Shown piece after piece: positions 6,710-13,868 of a stretch of 18,365 nt of DNA. Location of the stretch: contig CAAEEV010000125.1 in the NCBI GenBank assembly GCA_900754955.1, positions 1 through 18,365 of the forward strand, given 5' to 3'. The notes below the pieces were generated by a model that had not been told where the DNA came from, did no database searches, and worked only from the letters and a program-made list of their open reading frames with translations. Source of the stretch: Eggerthellaceae bacterium. Its GTDB lineage: Bacteria > Actinomycetota > Coriobacteriia > Coriobacteriales > Eggerthellaceae. The translations under genes were made by a program, and so were the position numbers. The number at the start of each line of letters is the position of its first letter. Position 1 is the first letter of the stretch.

Positions 6710-7511
6710 GAACCCCTACGACATTCTGGGCGTTTCCCGCGATGCGTCGATGGACGAGGTGAAGAAGGCGTACCGCAAGAAGGCGCGCGAGAACCACCCC
6801 GACCTCAACCCCAACGACCCGGCTGCCGCCGAGCGCATGAACAAGATCAACGAGGCCTACGACCGCATCGTCAACCCCGAAAAGTACGTCAAGCAGGACG
6901 CCCGCGCCCACGGCTACGGCGCACCCTACACGCCGGGCTACACAGGCTACGGAACGCCGGGATCGGGCTCTGCAGGAGGAGCCGGCTACGCGGGCGGCGC
7001 AGGCGCAGGCGCGGGTGCGGGCTACGCGGGCGGCGGCCAGAACCAGAACCCGTATGACTGGGTTGAGATCAACTGGGACGACTTCTTCGGCGGAAGCGGC
7101 TGGGGGCACGCCTCCGAGCCCATTCACCCCGAGACGTCAGCTGAGGACACCGCCGAAGTGCGCCAGGCCATCTCCTACATCAACTCGTCGAACTTCGCGG
7201 CTGCCACCGCCGTCCTCAACAACATCCCGTCCACGGGCCGCAACGCCCGCTGGTACTACCTGTCGGCGCTCGCGAACAACGGCGCCGGCAACACGGTGTC
7301 GGCGCTCGAGCAGATCCGCCGCGCCCAGCGCATGGAGCCGAACAACCCCGACTACGACCGCGCCGAACGCGCCTTCACGCAGAGCGCCACCTCGTACACG
7401 CAGCAGGGCACCGCGCGCGGGTTCTCGACGGGCTTCATCGATCCCACCACGCTGTGCTGCTGCCTCTGCTTCGGCCCGGCGATCTGCCAACCCCTCCTGT
7501 TCTGCTTGTAG
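6702..7511 (+). CDS. J-domain (DnaJ-type) co-chaperone with Gly-rich linker and Cys-rich C-terminus
   Basis: A 269-residue probable Hsp40-class partner of the DnaK encoded next to it, stimulating its ATPase. The J-domain is at residues 5-66 (NPYDILGVSRDAS...), with the catalytic HPD at 32-34 and a KINEAYD helix. A Gly/Ala/Tyr-rich linker (about 72-120) contains a 16-bp direct repeat at DNA level (6984-6999 and 7020-7035). Residues about 148-235 are TPR-like helices (AISYINSSNFAAATAVLNNI, WYYLSALANNGAGN). The zinc-finger and C-terminal substrate domains of canonical DnaJ are absent. The last 18 residues contain six cysteines (252, 253, 254, 256, 262, 268) in a hydrophobic tail. The start at 6702 overlaps the preceding stop codon; an in-frame upstream start at 6663 would give 13 extra basic residues and is less likely. 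Confidence 0.9.
   Translation: MTENPYDILGVSRDASMDEVKKAYRKKARENHPDLNPNDPAAAERMNKINEAYDRIVNPEKYVKQDARAHGYGAPYTPGYTGYGTPGSGSAGGAGYAGGAGAGAGAGYAGGGQNQNPYDWVEINWDDFFGGSGWGHASEPIHPETSAEDTAEVRQAISYINSSNFAAATAVLNNIPSTGRNARWYYLSALANNGAGNTVSALEQIRRAQRMEPNNPDYDRAERAFTQSATSYTQQGTARGFSTGFIDPTTLCCCLCFGPAICQPLLFCL
6984..7035 (+). repeat. Direct repeat in Gly-rich linker of J-protein
   Basis: GGCTACGCGGGCGGCG occurs at 6984-6999 and 7020-7035, flanking a GCAGGC-type triplet tract. It encodes GYAGG repeats and is a likely site of length variation by slippage. Confidence 0.8.
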
Positions 7512-7572
7512 CACGCGAGCACGCAGGTGAAACGCACGACGAACGCAACCCCTCAAAGAAAGAGAGCACCCT

Positions 7573-9324
7573 ATGGCAGTAATCGGAATCGACCTGGGAA
7601 CCACCAACAGCTGCGTTGCCGTCGTTGAAGGCTCCCAGCCCGAGGTCATCGCGAACGCGGAAGGCGAGCGCACCACCCCGAGCGTCGTCGCGTTCTCCAA
7701 AGACGGCGAGCGCCTCGTGGGCACCATCGCCGTGCGCCAGGCGGCCATGAACCCCGACCGCACCATCTCCTCGGTCAAGCGCCACATGGGCACCGACTGG
7801 CGCTGCCGCATCGACGGAAAGGCGTACTCGCCGCAGGAGATCTCGGCGATGATCCTGCGCAAGCTGCGTCGCGACGCCGAGGCTCATCTCGGGCAGGCGG
7901 TCACCGACGCCGTCATCACCGTGCCCGCCTACTTCAACGACAACCAGCGCCAGGCCACCAAGGACGCGGGCCGCATCGCGGGACTCAACGTGCTGCGCAT
8001 CATCAACGAGCCCACGGCGGCCGCTCTCGCCTACGGCCTCGATCACGGCGATCCGCAGATGGTCATGGTGTACGACCTCGGCGGCGGCACGTTCGACGTG
8101 TCGATCATCGAGATCGGCGACAACGTGATCGAGGTGCTCGCCACCGCCGGCAACAACCACCTCGGCGGCGACGATTTCGACGCGCGCCTCGCCGATTACC
8201 TGGCCAACGCTTTCAAGCGCCGCACGGGCGTCGACCTCTCGCACGACGCCATGGCGATGCAGCGCATCCGCGAGGCCGCTCAACAGGCGAAGAAGGAGCT
8301 GTCCTCGATGGAGTCCACCACGGTGAACCTGCCGTTCCTCTCGCAGGGCCCCTCCGGCCCGCTCCATCTCGAGGAAACGGTTACGCGCGACGCGTTCAAC
8401 CAGCTCACGCGCGATCTCGTGGAGGCCACCACAGGGCCCGTGCAGCAGGCGCTCGGCGACGCGGGCATCGCGGCGAGCGAGCTCGGCAGCGTGCTGCTCG
8501 TCGGCGGCTCCACGCGCATTCCCGCCGTGCAGGAGCACGTGCAGAAGCTCACGGGCAAGCGCCCCTCGGCCTCGGTGAACCCCGACGAATGCGTGGCTCA
8601 GGGCGCGGCGATCCAGGGTTCCACGCTCGCCAACGCGGCAGGTGGCATCGTACCGCGCGGCGGCGGGCTGCTTCTGCTCGACGTGGTGCCCATGTCGTTC
8701 GCCATCGAGACGGTCGGCGGCGTGGCCACGCGCGTGATCGAGCGCAACACCACCCTGCCCATCCACTACGAGCAGATCTTCACCACCGCCGCCTCCTTCC
8801 AGACGAAGGTGGAAATTCACGTGCTGCAGGGCGAGCGTCCCATGGCACGCGACAACAAGACCATCGGCAAGTTCCAGCTCAAGGGCATCAAGCGCGCACC
8901 GGCGGGCGTGCCGCAGATCAACGTGAGCTTCGACATCGACGCCAACGGCATCCTCACCGTGTCGGCGAAGGATCTCGGCACGGGCAACGAGCAGTCGATC
9001 ACCATCACCGATTCCGAGCGCATGACCGACGAGGAGATCCAGGCAGCCATCGCCGACGCCGAGAAGTACGCCGCGGAAGATCAGGCGCGCCGCGACTCGT
9101 TCGCCCAGCGCGACGAGGCGCAGCGTCTCGTCAGCGATGCCGAGAACATCATCAAGGAGCGCGGCAAGACGCTCGACAAGCAGCTCAAGAAGGATCTGCG
9201 CGCGGCGAGCGGCGAGGTGAGCCGCTATCTTATGAAGCGTCCCGAGAAGATGAAGGACGACGACCACGCGAAGCTCGCAACCGCCGTCGAGCATCTGCGC
9301 GACGCCATCGCCCGCGTCCAGTAA
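7573..9324 (+). CDS. DnaK/Hsp70-family chaperone, short form
   Basis: A 583-residue ATP-dependent chaperone. The nucleotide-binding domain carries GIDLGTTNS (5-13), [42 protein letters not shown] and [10 protein letters not shown]. It lacks the N-terminal insert of proteobacterial DnaK, as in Gram-positive forms. The interdomain linker is present but divergent ([15 protein letters not shown] instead of the usual DVTPLSLGIET). The substrate-binding beta domain is complete ([35 protein letters not shown]). The helical lid ends abruptly at DAIARVQ, without the usual disordered GG-rich/acidic tail, so it is some 20-50 residues shorter than common DnaK. No grpE, hspR or zinc-finger dnaJ is nearby, so this is probably a second, specialised Hsp70 working with the upstream J-protein. 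An AAAGAAAGAGAG ribosome site precedes the ATG. The operon ends with this gene. The family call is certain; paralog status is inferred. Confidence 0.95.
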   Translation: MAVIGIDLGTTNSCVAVVEGSQPEVIANAEGERTTPSVVAFSKDGERLVGTIAVRQAAMNPDRTISSVKRHMGTDWRCRIDGKAYSPQEISAMILRKLRRDAEAHLGQAVTDAVITVPAYFNDNQRQATKDAGRIAGLNVLRIINEPTAAALAYGLDHGDPQMVMVYDLGGGTFDVSIIEIGDNVIEVLATAGNNHLGGDDFDARLADYLANAFKRRTGVDLSHDAMAMQRIREAAQQAKKELSSMESTTVNLPFLSQGPSGPLHLEETVTRDAFNQLTRDLVEATTGPVQQALGDAGIAASELGSVLLVGGSTRIPAVQEHVQKLTGKRPSASVNPDECVAQGAAIQGSTLANAAGGIVPRGGGLLLLDVVPMSFAIETVGGVATRVIERNTTLPIHYEQIFTTAASFQTKVEIHVLQGERPMARDNKTIGKFQLKGIKRAPAGVPQINVSFDIDANGILTVSAKDLGTGNEQSITITDSERMTDEEIQAAIADAEKYAAEDQARRDSFAQRDEAQRLVSDAENIIKERGKTLDKQLKKDLRAASGEVSRYLMKRPEKMKDDDHAKLATAVEHLRDAIARVQ

Positions 9325-9331
9325 CGCAGAC

Positions 9332-9373
9332 GTGCCCGTCCGCAGCACGAGGCTGCGGCGCGCAAACGGGCAC
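9332..9373 (+). other. Nested stem-loop in the dnaK 3' region
   Basis: An outer stem GTGCCCGT (9332-9339)/ACGGGCAC (9366-9373) encloses an inner stem CCGCAGC (9340-9346)/GCTGCGG (9352-9358). No T-tract follows. It may protect the mRNA end or back up the terminator at 9420. Confidence 0.5.
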
Positions 9374-9419
9374 AGGCGAGCGCAGGCAGGCGCACCGTTC
9401 GAAACAACCATGAGCACCC

Positions 9420-9461
9420 GCGGGTGGGAAGCGCAACGCTGCTTCCCACCCGCTTTGTTTT
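9420..9461 (+). terminator. Rho-independent terminator of the chaperone operon
   Basis: A perfect 13-bp stem, GCGGGTGGGAAGC (9420-9432) with GCTTCCCACCCGC (9441-9453), has an 8-nt loop and is directly followed by TTTGTTTT (9454-9461). Confidence 0.92.
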
Positions 9462-9480
9462 CCCCTCCCGCACTTTTTCG

Positions 9481-9508
9481 TTCACATTTATTTCTCTATG
9501 TATATAAT
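9481..9508 (+). promoter_or_regulatory. Promoter of the metal/siderophore ABC operon
   Basis: TTCACA (9481-9486), a 16-nt spacer and a perfect TATAAT (9503-9508) in an AT-rich island, 50 nt before the GTG start of the permease. Confidence 0.75.
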
Positions 9509-9514
9509 ACTTTT

Positions 9515-9540
9515 CTATAGCTATTCTGTATTAACTATAG
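9515..9540. promoter_or_regulatory. Dyad symmetry, candidate operator for a metal-responsive repressor
   Basis: CTATAG (9515-9520) and CTATAG (9535-9540) bound a 26-base imperfect palindrome that also pairs inner TA-x-T bases. It covers the predicted transcription start just after the -10, where a Fur/DtxR-type repressor would block initiation. The sequence is not a textbook Fur or DtxR box, so the regulator is open. Confidence 0.5.
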
Positions 9541-9558
9541 ATACAGGAAAGGATAGTT

Positions 9559-10614
9559 GTGTCCAAGCCGACTGCAACCCGCCGCACCGACCTGCGCTCC
9601 GCCGCGTCCAAGCGCGCGGCTGTCGTCGTCATCGGGCTCGCCGTGTTCATGGTGGCCGCCGTGTGCGTCTCCCTCATGCTCGGACGCTACCCCATCGAAC
9701 CCGCACAGGCGATCGCCATGCTCGTCGACCAGATCCCTGGCGTGTCGCTGCCGCAAACCTGGACCGATCAGCAGGCCACCCTCTTCTTCAACGTGCGCCT
9801 GCCGCGCATCGTGCTCGCGCTCATGGTGGGCTGCTGCCTCGCCACCGCCGGCGCTGCCTTCCAGGGTACGTTCCAAAATCCGCTCGTCTCCCCCGACATC
9901 CTCGGCGCCTCGCAGGGTGCCGCGTTCGGAGCAGCCGTCGCCATCCTCGCTGGCTCCGCCGCCTTCGGCGTGTCGCTGTCCGCCTTCGCGTTCTCGATCA
10001 TCACCGTGCTGCTCGTGCTGCTCGTCAGCAGCCGCGCGAAGGGCAACCGCATTCTCGTCACCGTGCTCGCCGGCACCATGATCAGCTCGCTCTTCTCCGC
10101 GGGCGTGTCGTTCACCAAGCTCGTGGCCGATCCCACCGACGATCTGCCCGCCATCACCTACTGGCTCATGGGCAGCCTCACCGGCGCGAAGATATCCGAC
10201 ATCGCGCTCGCCGCCATCCCCATGGCGATCGGCGTCGTCGTGTTGTTCGCGCTGCGCTGGCGCATCAACATCCTCACGATGGGTGACGACGAAGCCGCCA
10301 CCATGGGCGTGAACGCGAAACGACTGCGCATCGTCATCATCGTGGCGGCCACGCTCACCACCGCCGCGAGCGTGTCGGTCACGGGCATGATCGGCTGGGT
10401 GGGCCTCGTCATCCCGCACCTGTGCCGCATGATGGTGGGCAGCGACTACCGCCGTCTCATCCCCACGAGCATGCTCATGGGCGCGAGCTTCCTGCTCATC
10501 GTCGACAACGTCTCGCGCCTCGCCACCACCTCCGAGATCCCCATCGGCATCCTCACGGCCTTCGTGGGCGCGCCGTTCTTCCTCTACCTCATCACGCGGA
10601 AGAAGAAGGTGTAG
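9559..10614 (+). CDS. FecCD-family ABC importer permease (iron-siderophore/heme/B12 type)
   Basis: Integral inner-membrane permease of the FecCD/BtuC family, 351 residues with about ten helices, expected to form a homodimer with two copies of the ATPase encoded next. Visible landmarks are a basic N-terminus, then VVVIGLAVFMVAAVCVSL; LPRIVLALMVGCCLATAGA followed by the QGTFQNPLVSPDILGASQGA block; then GDDEAATMGVNAKRLR (the coupling loop) and GMIGWVGLVIPHLCRMMVG, all family hallmarks. The GTG start at 9559 is supported by GGAAAGG about 8 nt upstream. The gene is first in a permease-ATPase-receptor operon with a promoter and dyad operator just upstream. The ligand (ferric siderophore, heme or cobalamin) cannot be decided from sequence. 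Confidence 0.95.
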   Translation: MSKPTATRRTDLRSAASKRAAVVVIGLAVFMVAAVCVSLMLGRYPIEPAQAIAMLVDQIPGVSLPQTWTDQQATLFFNVRLPRIVLALMVGCCLATAGAAFQGTFQNPLVSPDILGASQGAAFGAAVAILAGSAAFGVSLSAFAFSIITVLLVLLVSSRAKGNRILVTVLAGTMISSLFSAGVSFTKLVADPTDDLPAITYWLMGSLTGAKISDIALAAIPMAIGVVVLFALRWRINILTMGDDEAATMGVNAKRLRIVIIVAATLTTAASVSVTGMIGWVGLVIPHLCRMMVGSDYRRLIPTSMLMGASFLLIVDNVSRLATTSEIPIGILTAFVGAPFFLYLITRKKKV

Positions 10615-10617
10615 CCC

Positions 10618-11400
10618 ATGAGCATCGACATCGAGAACCTGTCGTTCTCCTACGGGCGCCACGAGGTGCTGCACGACATCAGCGTGAGCATTCCCGACGG
10701 AACGCTCGTGAACGTGCTCGGCCCCAACGGCGTGGGCAAGTCGACGCTGTTCCGCTGCATCCTCGGCCTCAACAGCCGCTACGAGGGCACCATCCGCGTG
10801 AACGGCAAGGACATGCAGAGCCTCTCGGTCAAGGAGCGCGCCCGCGAGATCTCCTACATCCCCCAGTCGCACGCTCCCGTATACGACTACGAGGTGCTCG
10901 ACGTGGTGCTCATGAGCACGGGCACCGACCTGGGAATGCTGCGCTCACCTGGCCCGCGCCACATCGAGCGCGCCTACGCGGCGCTCGAGCGCATCGGCGT
11001 GGGGCATCTGGCACACCGCACCTACACGCAGATATCGGGCGGCGAGCAGCAGCTCGTGCTCATCGCCCGCGCACTCGCGCAGAACGCGCGCACCATCATC
11101 ATGGACGAGCCCACAAGCGCGCTCGACTACGGCAACACCGTGCGCGTGCTGTCGTGCGTGAAGCAGCTCGCCCGCGAGGGACTGTCCATCGTGCAGTCCA
11201 CACACCAACCTGACCAGGCGTTTCTCTACTCCGATAAAACGCTCGTGATCAACGACGGACGCATCTTCGCCTACGGGCCGCCGAAAGACGTCATCACGAG
11301 CAGCCTCGTGAGCGCCATCTACGGCGTCGATGTGGAGGTCAACTCACTCTACGGCGACAAGGTGCGCGTCTGCGTGCCTGTGAACGAGATCGCACGGTGA
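10618..11400 (+). CDS. ABC importer ATP-binding protein (FepC/BtuD type)
   Basis: Cytoplasmic ATPase that powers the adjacent permease, 260 residues. It has Walker A GPNGVGKST (35-43), a Q-loop within YIPQSH, the signature ISGGEQQ (about 139-145), Walker B TIIMDEP with catalytic Glu at 164, a D-loop SALD and the switch His in STHQPD. The HQPD and Y-x-D-V stretches are typical of the iron-siderophore/B12 subgroup. The ATG at 10618 is 3 nt after the permease stop, so the two are translationally coupled. The receptor gene follows after 47 nt. Confidence 0.95.
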   Translation: MSIDIENLSFSYGRHEVLHDISVSIPDGTLVNVLGPNGVGKSTLFRCILGLNSRYEGTIRVNGKDMQSLSVKERAREISYIPQSHAPVYDYEVLDVVLMSTGTDLGMLRSPGPRHIERAYAALERIGVGHLAHRTYTQISGGEQQLVLIARALAQNARTIIMDEPTSALDYGNTVRVLSCVKQLAREGLSIVQSTHQPDQAFLYSDKTLVINDGRIFAYGPPKDVITSSLVSAIYGVDVEVNSLYGDKVRVCVPVNEIAR

Positions 11401-11447
11401 GCCGCATGCCGGCCGCCACCGCAGTCCATCAAGGGAAAGGAAGGGAT

Positions 11448-12584
11448 ATGGGCACTACGTTCAAGAAGAGTACGGCGAAGATCGCCGCCGTGCTCGCCGC
11501 TGCGCTGCTCTGCCTCGGCGTGGCGTTCGCCTTCACCGGCTGCTCGACGAGCGACGGGGCGTCGTCGGCAAGCAGCAGCGCGTCGGAGGCCGCCTCCTCG
11601 GAGACGCGCGAATTCACCGACGATCTGGGCCGCACGGTTGAGCTGCCCGCTCAGATCGATCGCATCGCGCCGTCGGGCTCCACCGCCAACCAGGTGCTGC
11701 TCACCATGGCGCCCGACAAGATGGTGGGCCTCGCCACCGATCCGTCTGAAGCCGAGCTCAAGTACTACGGTGACGAGCTCGCCGACCTGCCCGTGTTCGG
11801 CTCGGCCTTCGGCGGCAAGGGCGACATCAACCGCGAGGCGCTCGCCGCCGCCGACCCGCAGGTGATCATCGACACCGGCGAGGCGAAGGACGGCCTCACC
11901 GAGGACATGGACACGCTTCAGGAGCAGCTCGGCATTCCCGTGGTGTTCGTGGAGTGCGCCATCGATGACTACGGCGCTGCCTACGAGACGCTCGGTGAGC
12001 TGCTCGGCATGGAGGACCGCGGAAACGAACTGGCCGAGTACTGCCGCAACGCCTACAGCGAGGTTGAGGAAGTCATGGCTTCCATCCCCGAGGAAGAGCG
12101 CGCCAACGTGCTGTACATCCTCGGCGAAGACGGCACCAACGTGCTCGGCAAGGGCACGTTCCAGGCTCAGGTCGTCGACATGTGCGCCGACAACCTCGCC
12201 GTGATGGACAACCCGTCCAACCAGGGTCAGGGCTCCGAGACGAGCCTCGAGCAGATCGCGCTGTGGAACCCCGACACCATCATCTTCGCCTACGGCAGCA
12301 TCTATGGCACCGTGGCCGACGACCCCGCATGGGACGGCATCGCCGCCATCGACAACGGCTCGTACTACGAGGCGCCCGGCACCCCCTACAACTGGCTCAA
12401 CTACCCGCCGACCGTGAACCAGGTCATGGGCATGCAGTGGCTGCCGCGCCTGCTGTACCCCGACAAGTTCGACGACAGCATCGCCGACGTCACGAAGAGC
12501 TACTACCAGACCTTCTACGGCTACGAGCTCTCCGACGAGGAGTGCAACGAGCTCATCGTCAACGCCATTCCGAAGAACGCGTAA
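11448..12584 (+). CDS. ABC importer substrate-binding lipoprotein (FhuD/BtuF type)
   Basis: Surface-anchored receptor that captures the ligand for the importer (378 residues). A lipoprotein signal peptide (KK at 6-7, hydrophobic 12-29) ends in the lipobox FTGC with the acylated Cys at 32. A Ser/Ala-rich flexible linker (about 33-50) follows, then the periplasmic-binding fold beginning TDDLGRTVELPAQIDRIA, typical of helical-backbone metal receptors. Tyr/Trp-rich stretches near the C-terminus (GTPYNWLNYPPTVNQ) may contact the ligand. The ATG at 11448 is chosen because a strong AAAGGAAGGG lies just upstream and it starts the signal peptide. An earlier in-frame start at 11397 would add 17 residues before it. 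It is last in the operon and followed by two hairpins. Confidence 0.95.
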   Translation: MGTTFKKSTAKIAAVLAAALLCLGVAFAFTGCSTSDGASSASSSASEAASSETREFTDDLGRTVELPAQIDRIAPSGSTANQVLLTMAPDKMVGLATDPSEAELKYYGDELADLPVFGSAFGGKGDINREALAAADPQVIIDTGEAKDGLTEDMDTLQEQLGIPVVFVECAIDDYGAAYETLGELLGMEDRGNELAEYCRNAYSEVEEVMASIPEEERANVLYILGEDGTNVLGKGTFQAQVVDMCADNLAVMDNPSNQGQGSETSLEQIALWNPDTIIFAYGSIYGTVADDPAWDGIAAIDNGSYYEAPGTPYNWLNYPPTVNQVMGMQWLPRLLYPDKFDDSIADVTKSYYQTFYGYELSDEECNELIVNAIPKNA

Positions 12585-12595
12585 GCCGCGGCGCA

Positions 12596-12615
12596 GCGAC
12601 GGGCTTTCCCGTCGC
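12596..12615 (+). other. Short hairpin after the ABC operon
   Basis: A perfect 8-bp stem GCGACGGG/CCCGTCGC with a CTTT loop, 11 nt after the receptor stop codon. There is no T-tract. It is probably a 3'-end stabilising structure in tandem with the larger hairpin at 12629. Confidence 0.55.
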
Positions 12616-12628
12616 GCGTCACCTTTCA

Positions 12629-12687
12629 GGCAGGAAGCCAGGCCACCCATCCGCAGCGGACGGGATCGGCCTGGCTTCCTGCCGTTT
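12629..12687 (+). terminator. Large terminal hairpin of the ABC operon
   Basis: A perfect 16-bp stem, GGCAGGAAGCCAGGCC (12629-12644) with GGCCTGGCTTCCTGCC (12668-12683). It encloses a 23-nt loop that can itself fold (TCCG-cag-CGGA), followed by GTTTC. The T-tract is weak, so factor-independent termination is likely but not certain. Confidence 0.7.
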
Positions 12688-12802
12688 CGAAGCAACGCGC
12701 CAGTGGCAGCAGGGAGGGATGCGGCAAGCGGAAGCGGACGACGCCCCTGCCACCCCTGCTGGCGCACGTTGCTCTGCGACTCCCCCGCACTCCTGTTGGC
12801 GC

Positions 12803-12879
12803 ATATTCCTCTACATTTGTGGAATATCTTGCATATGCCCTGAATAAACGCCTGATCAGCGGCCTCCACACACTATAAT
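12803..12879 (+). promoter_or_regulatory. Promoter region of the CmpB-like gene, with dyads
   Basis: A perfect TATAAT -10 (12874-12879) with a weak -35 around 12851-12856, inside the palindrome CTGATCAG (12852-12859). Upstream is a dyad, ATATTCC (12803-12809)/GGAATAT (12821-12827), and the palindrome GCATATGC (12831-12838). The -10 is only 7 nt before the ATG at 12887. The stretch from 12688 to 12800 has no feature I can support. Confidence 0.6.
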
Positions 12880-12886
12880 GATGGGT

Positions 12887-13612
12887 ATGACGCACACGAC
12901 GACAAAGGCACTTCCCGCGAAGGCGACTGCCACAAGGCAGGCGTACGGGTCGGAGCATGCCTTCATCGATCCGAGTCTGTTCAACCTGTTCTGGATCTTC
13001 GTGATCGCCAGCTTCATCGGGCTCGTGGGCGAAACGGTCGTGAGCACCTTCATGGACGGCTTCGTGAAAAACCGCGCTGGTCTCGTATGGGGTCCGTTCT
13101 CGCCGCTCTACGGCCTCGGCGCCGTGCTCATGACGATCGCGCTCAACGACTTCAAGGGTCGCAGCACCCTGCTCATCTTCACCGTCGCCGCCGCGGTGGG
13201 CGGCGGGCTCGAGTTCGTGGCGGGCTGGTTCTGGAAGAACTTCTTCGGCATCGTGGCGTGGAGCTACGTCGACCAGCCGCTCAACTTCGGCGGCTACACG
13301 TGCGTCGGCATGATGATCGTATGGGGGCTCGCAGGCGTGGCGTGGGTGCGCGCCGGCATCCCGCTCATCATGCGCATCATCGACCTCATCCCGCCGCAGG
13401 CGCGCGGCATCGTCACCGCGATCATGGCCGTGTTCATGGCGACCGACATCGCCGTCACGCTGCTGAGCTTCAACTTCTGGTTCGAACGCCTCGCCGGCGC
13501 GCCTATCGACACACCCATCGCATCGTTCTTCGACCAGCACTTTGGCAACGACTGGATGGCGAACCACTTCCAGACCATGTCGGTCTGGACCAACCTCGCC
13601 TCTCATCGCTAG
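12887..13612 (+). CDS. CmpB-like putative ABC transporter permease, multi-pass membrane protein
   Basis: A 241-residue multi-pass membrane protein of the family annotated as putative ABC transporter permease (ABC_trans_CmpB). After a charged N-terminus of about 30 residues come a first helix (LFNLFWIFVIASFIGLVGETVVS), the family-typical KNRAGLVWGPFSPLYGLGAV, a third helix (LLIFTVAAAVGGGLEFVAGWFW), the WSYVDQPLNFGGYTCVG stretch and two more helices. The function is not established for this family. Start choice: in-frame ATGs exist at 12878, 12881 and 12887. The first overlaps the -10 hexamer, and the predicted transcription start is at about 12886, so the ATG at 12887 as a leaderless start is most likely. 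No ribosome binding site is present. The gene appears monocistronic. Confidence 0.85.
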   Translation: MTHTTTKALPAKATATRQAYGSEHAFIDPSLFNLFWIFVIASFIGLVGETVVSTFMDGFVKNRAGLVWGPFSPLYGLGAVLMTIALNDFKGRSTLLIFTVAAAVGGGLEFVAGWFWKNFFGIVAWSYVDQPLNFGGYTCVGMMIVWGLAGVAWVRAGIPLIMRIIDLIPPQARGIVTAIMAVFMATDIAVTLLSFNFWFERLAGAPIDTPIASFFDQHFGNDWMANHFQTMSVWTNLASHR

Positions 13613-13697
13613 GGCGTCGTCGTGCGGCGTCGGCCCTGCCCCTCTGTCGCCCCGCCGTCACCCACCCCTTCCGCCTCACGCGCGAAAACCAAACAAA

Positions 13698-13742
13698 TTG
13701 ACAAAAACGCCGATTTTAATTGGATAGGGTGTTGCATATAAT
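13698..13742 (+). promoter_or_regulatory. AT-rich promoter region of the activator gene
   Basis: An AT-rich island has TTGACA (13698-13703) and TATAAT (13737-13742), which are 33 nt apart and so cannot form one promoter. TATAAT is the better -10; its -35 would be a poor TTTTAA. Overlapping promoters are possible. A leader of about 120 nt follows, with small hairpins such as GCAGG-tac-CCTGC but no riboswitch I recognise. Confidence 0.45.
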
Positions 13743-13868
13743 TTGTACGTTCGGCTGTTCGCCCGCACCTTCGCACGTTCCCGGACGCATCCGTGATCGG
13801 CAAGGAGATGCAGAACCGCAGGGAAGAAGCGGGCAGGTACCCTGCGCTGAGATTCAAAGGAACCAAGC

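Noticed and set aside
7435..9417. A 660-codon minus-strand frame opposite dnaK
   Set aside because: Antisense shadow of a highly conserved Hsp70 gene; no motif and no promoter or ribosome site.
12719..12847. Possible 42-codon gene starting at ATG 12719 behind GGGAGGG
   Set aside because: The purine run directly abuts the ATG with no proper spacing, the product has no recognisable feature, and the region looks like regulatory spacer.
13830..13868. CTGAGA-containing stretch resembling part of a TPP riboswitch
   Set aside because: Only this short hexamer matches; the other conserved thi-box blocks are missing.
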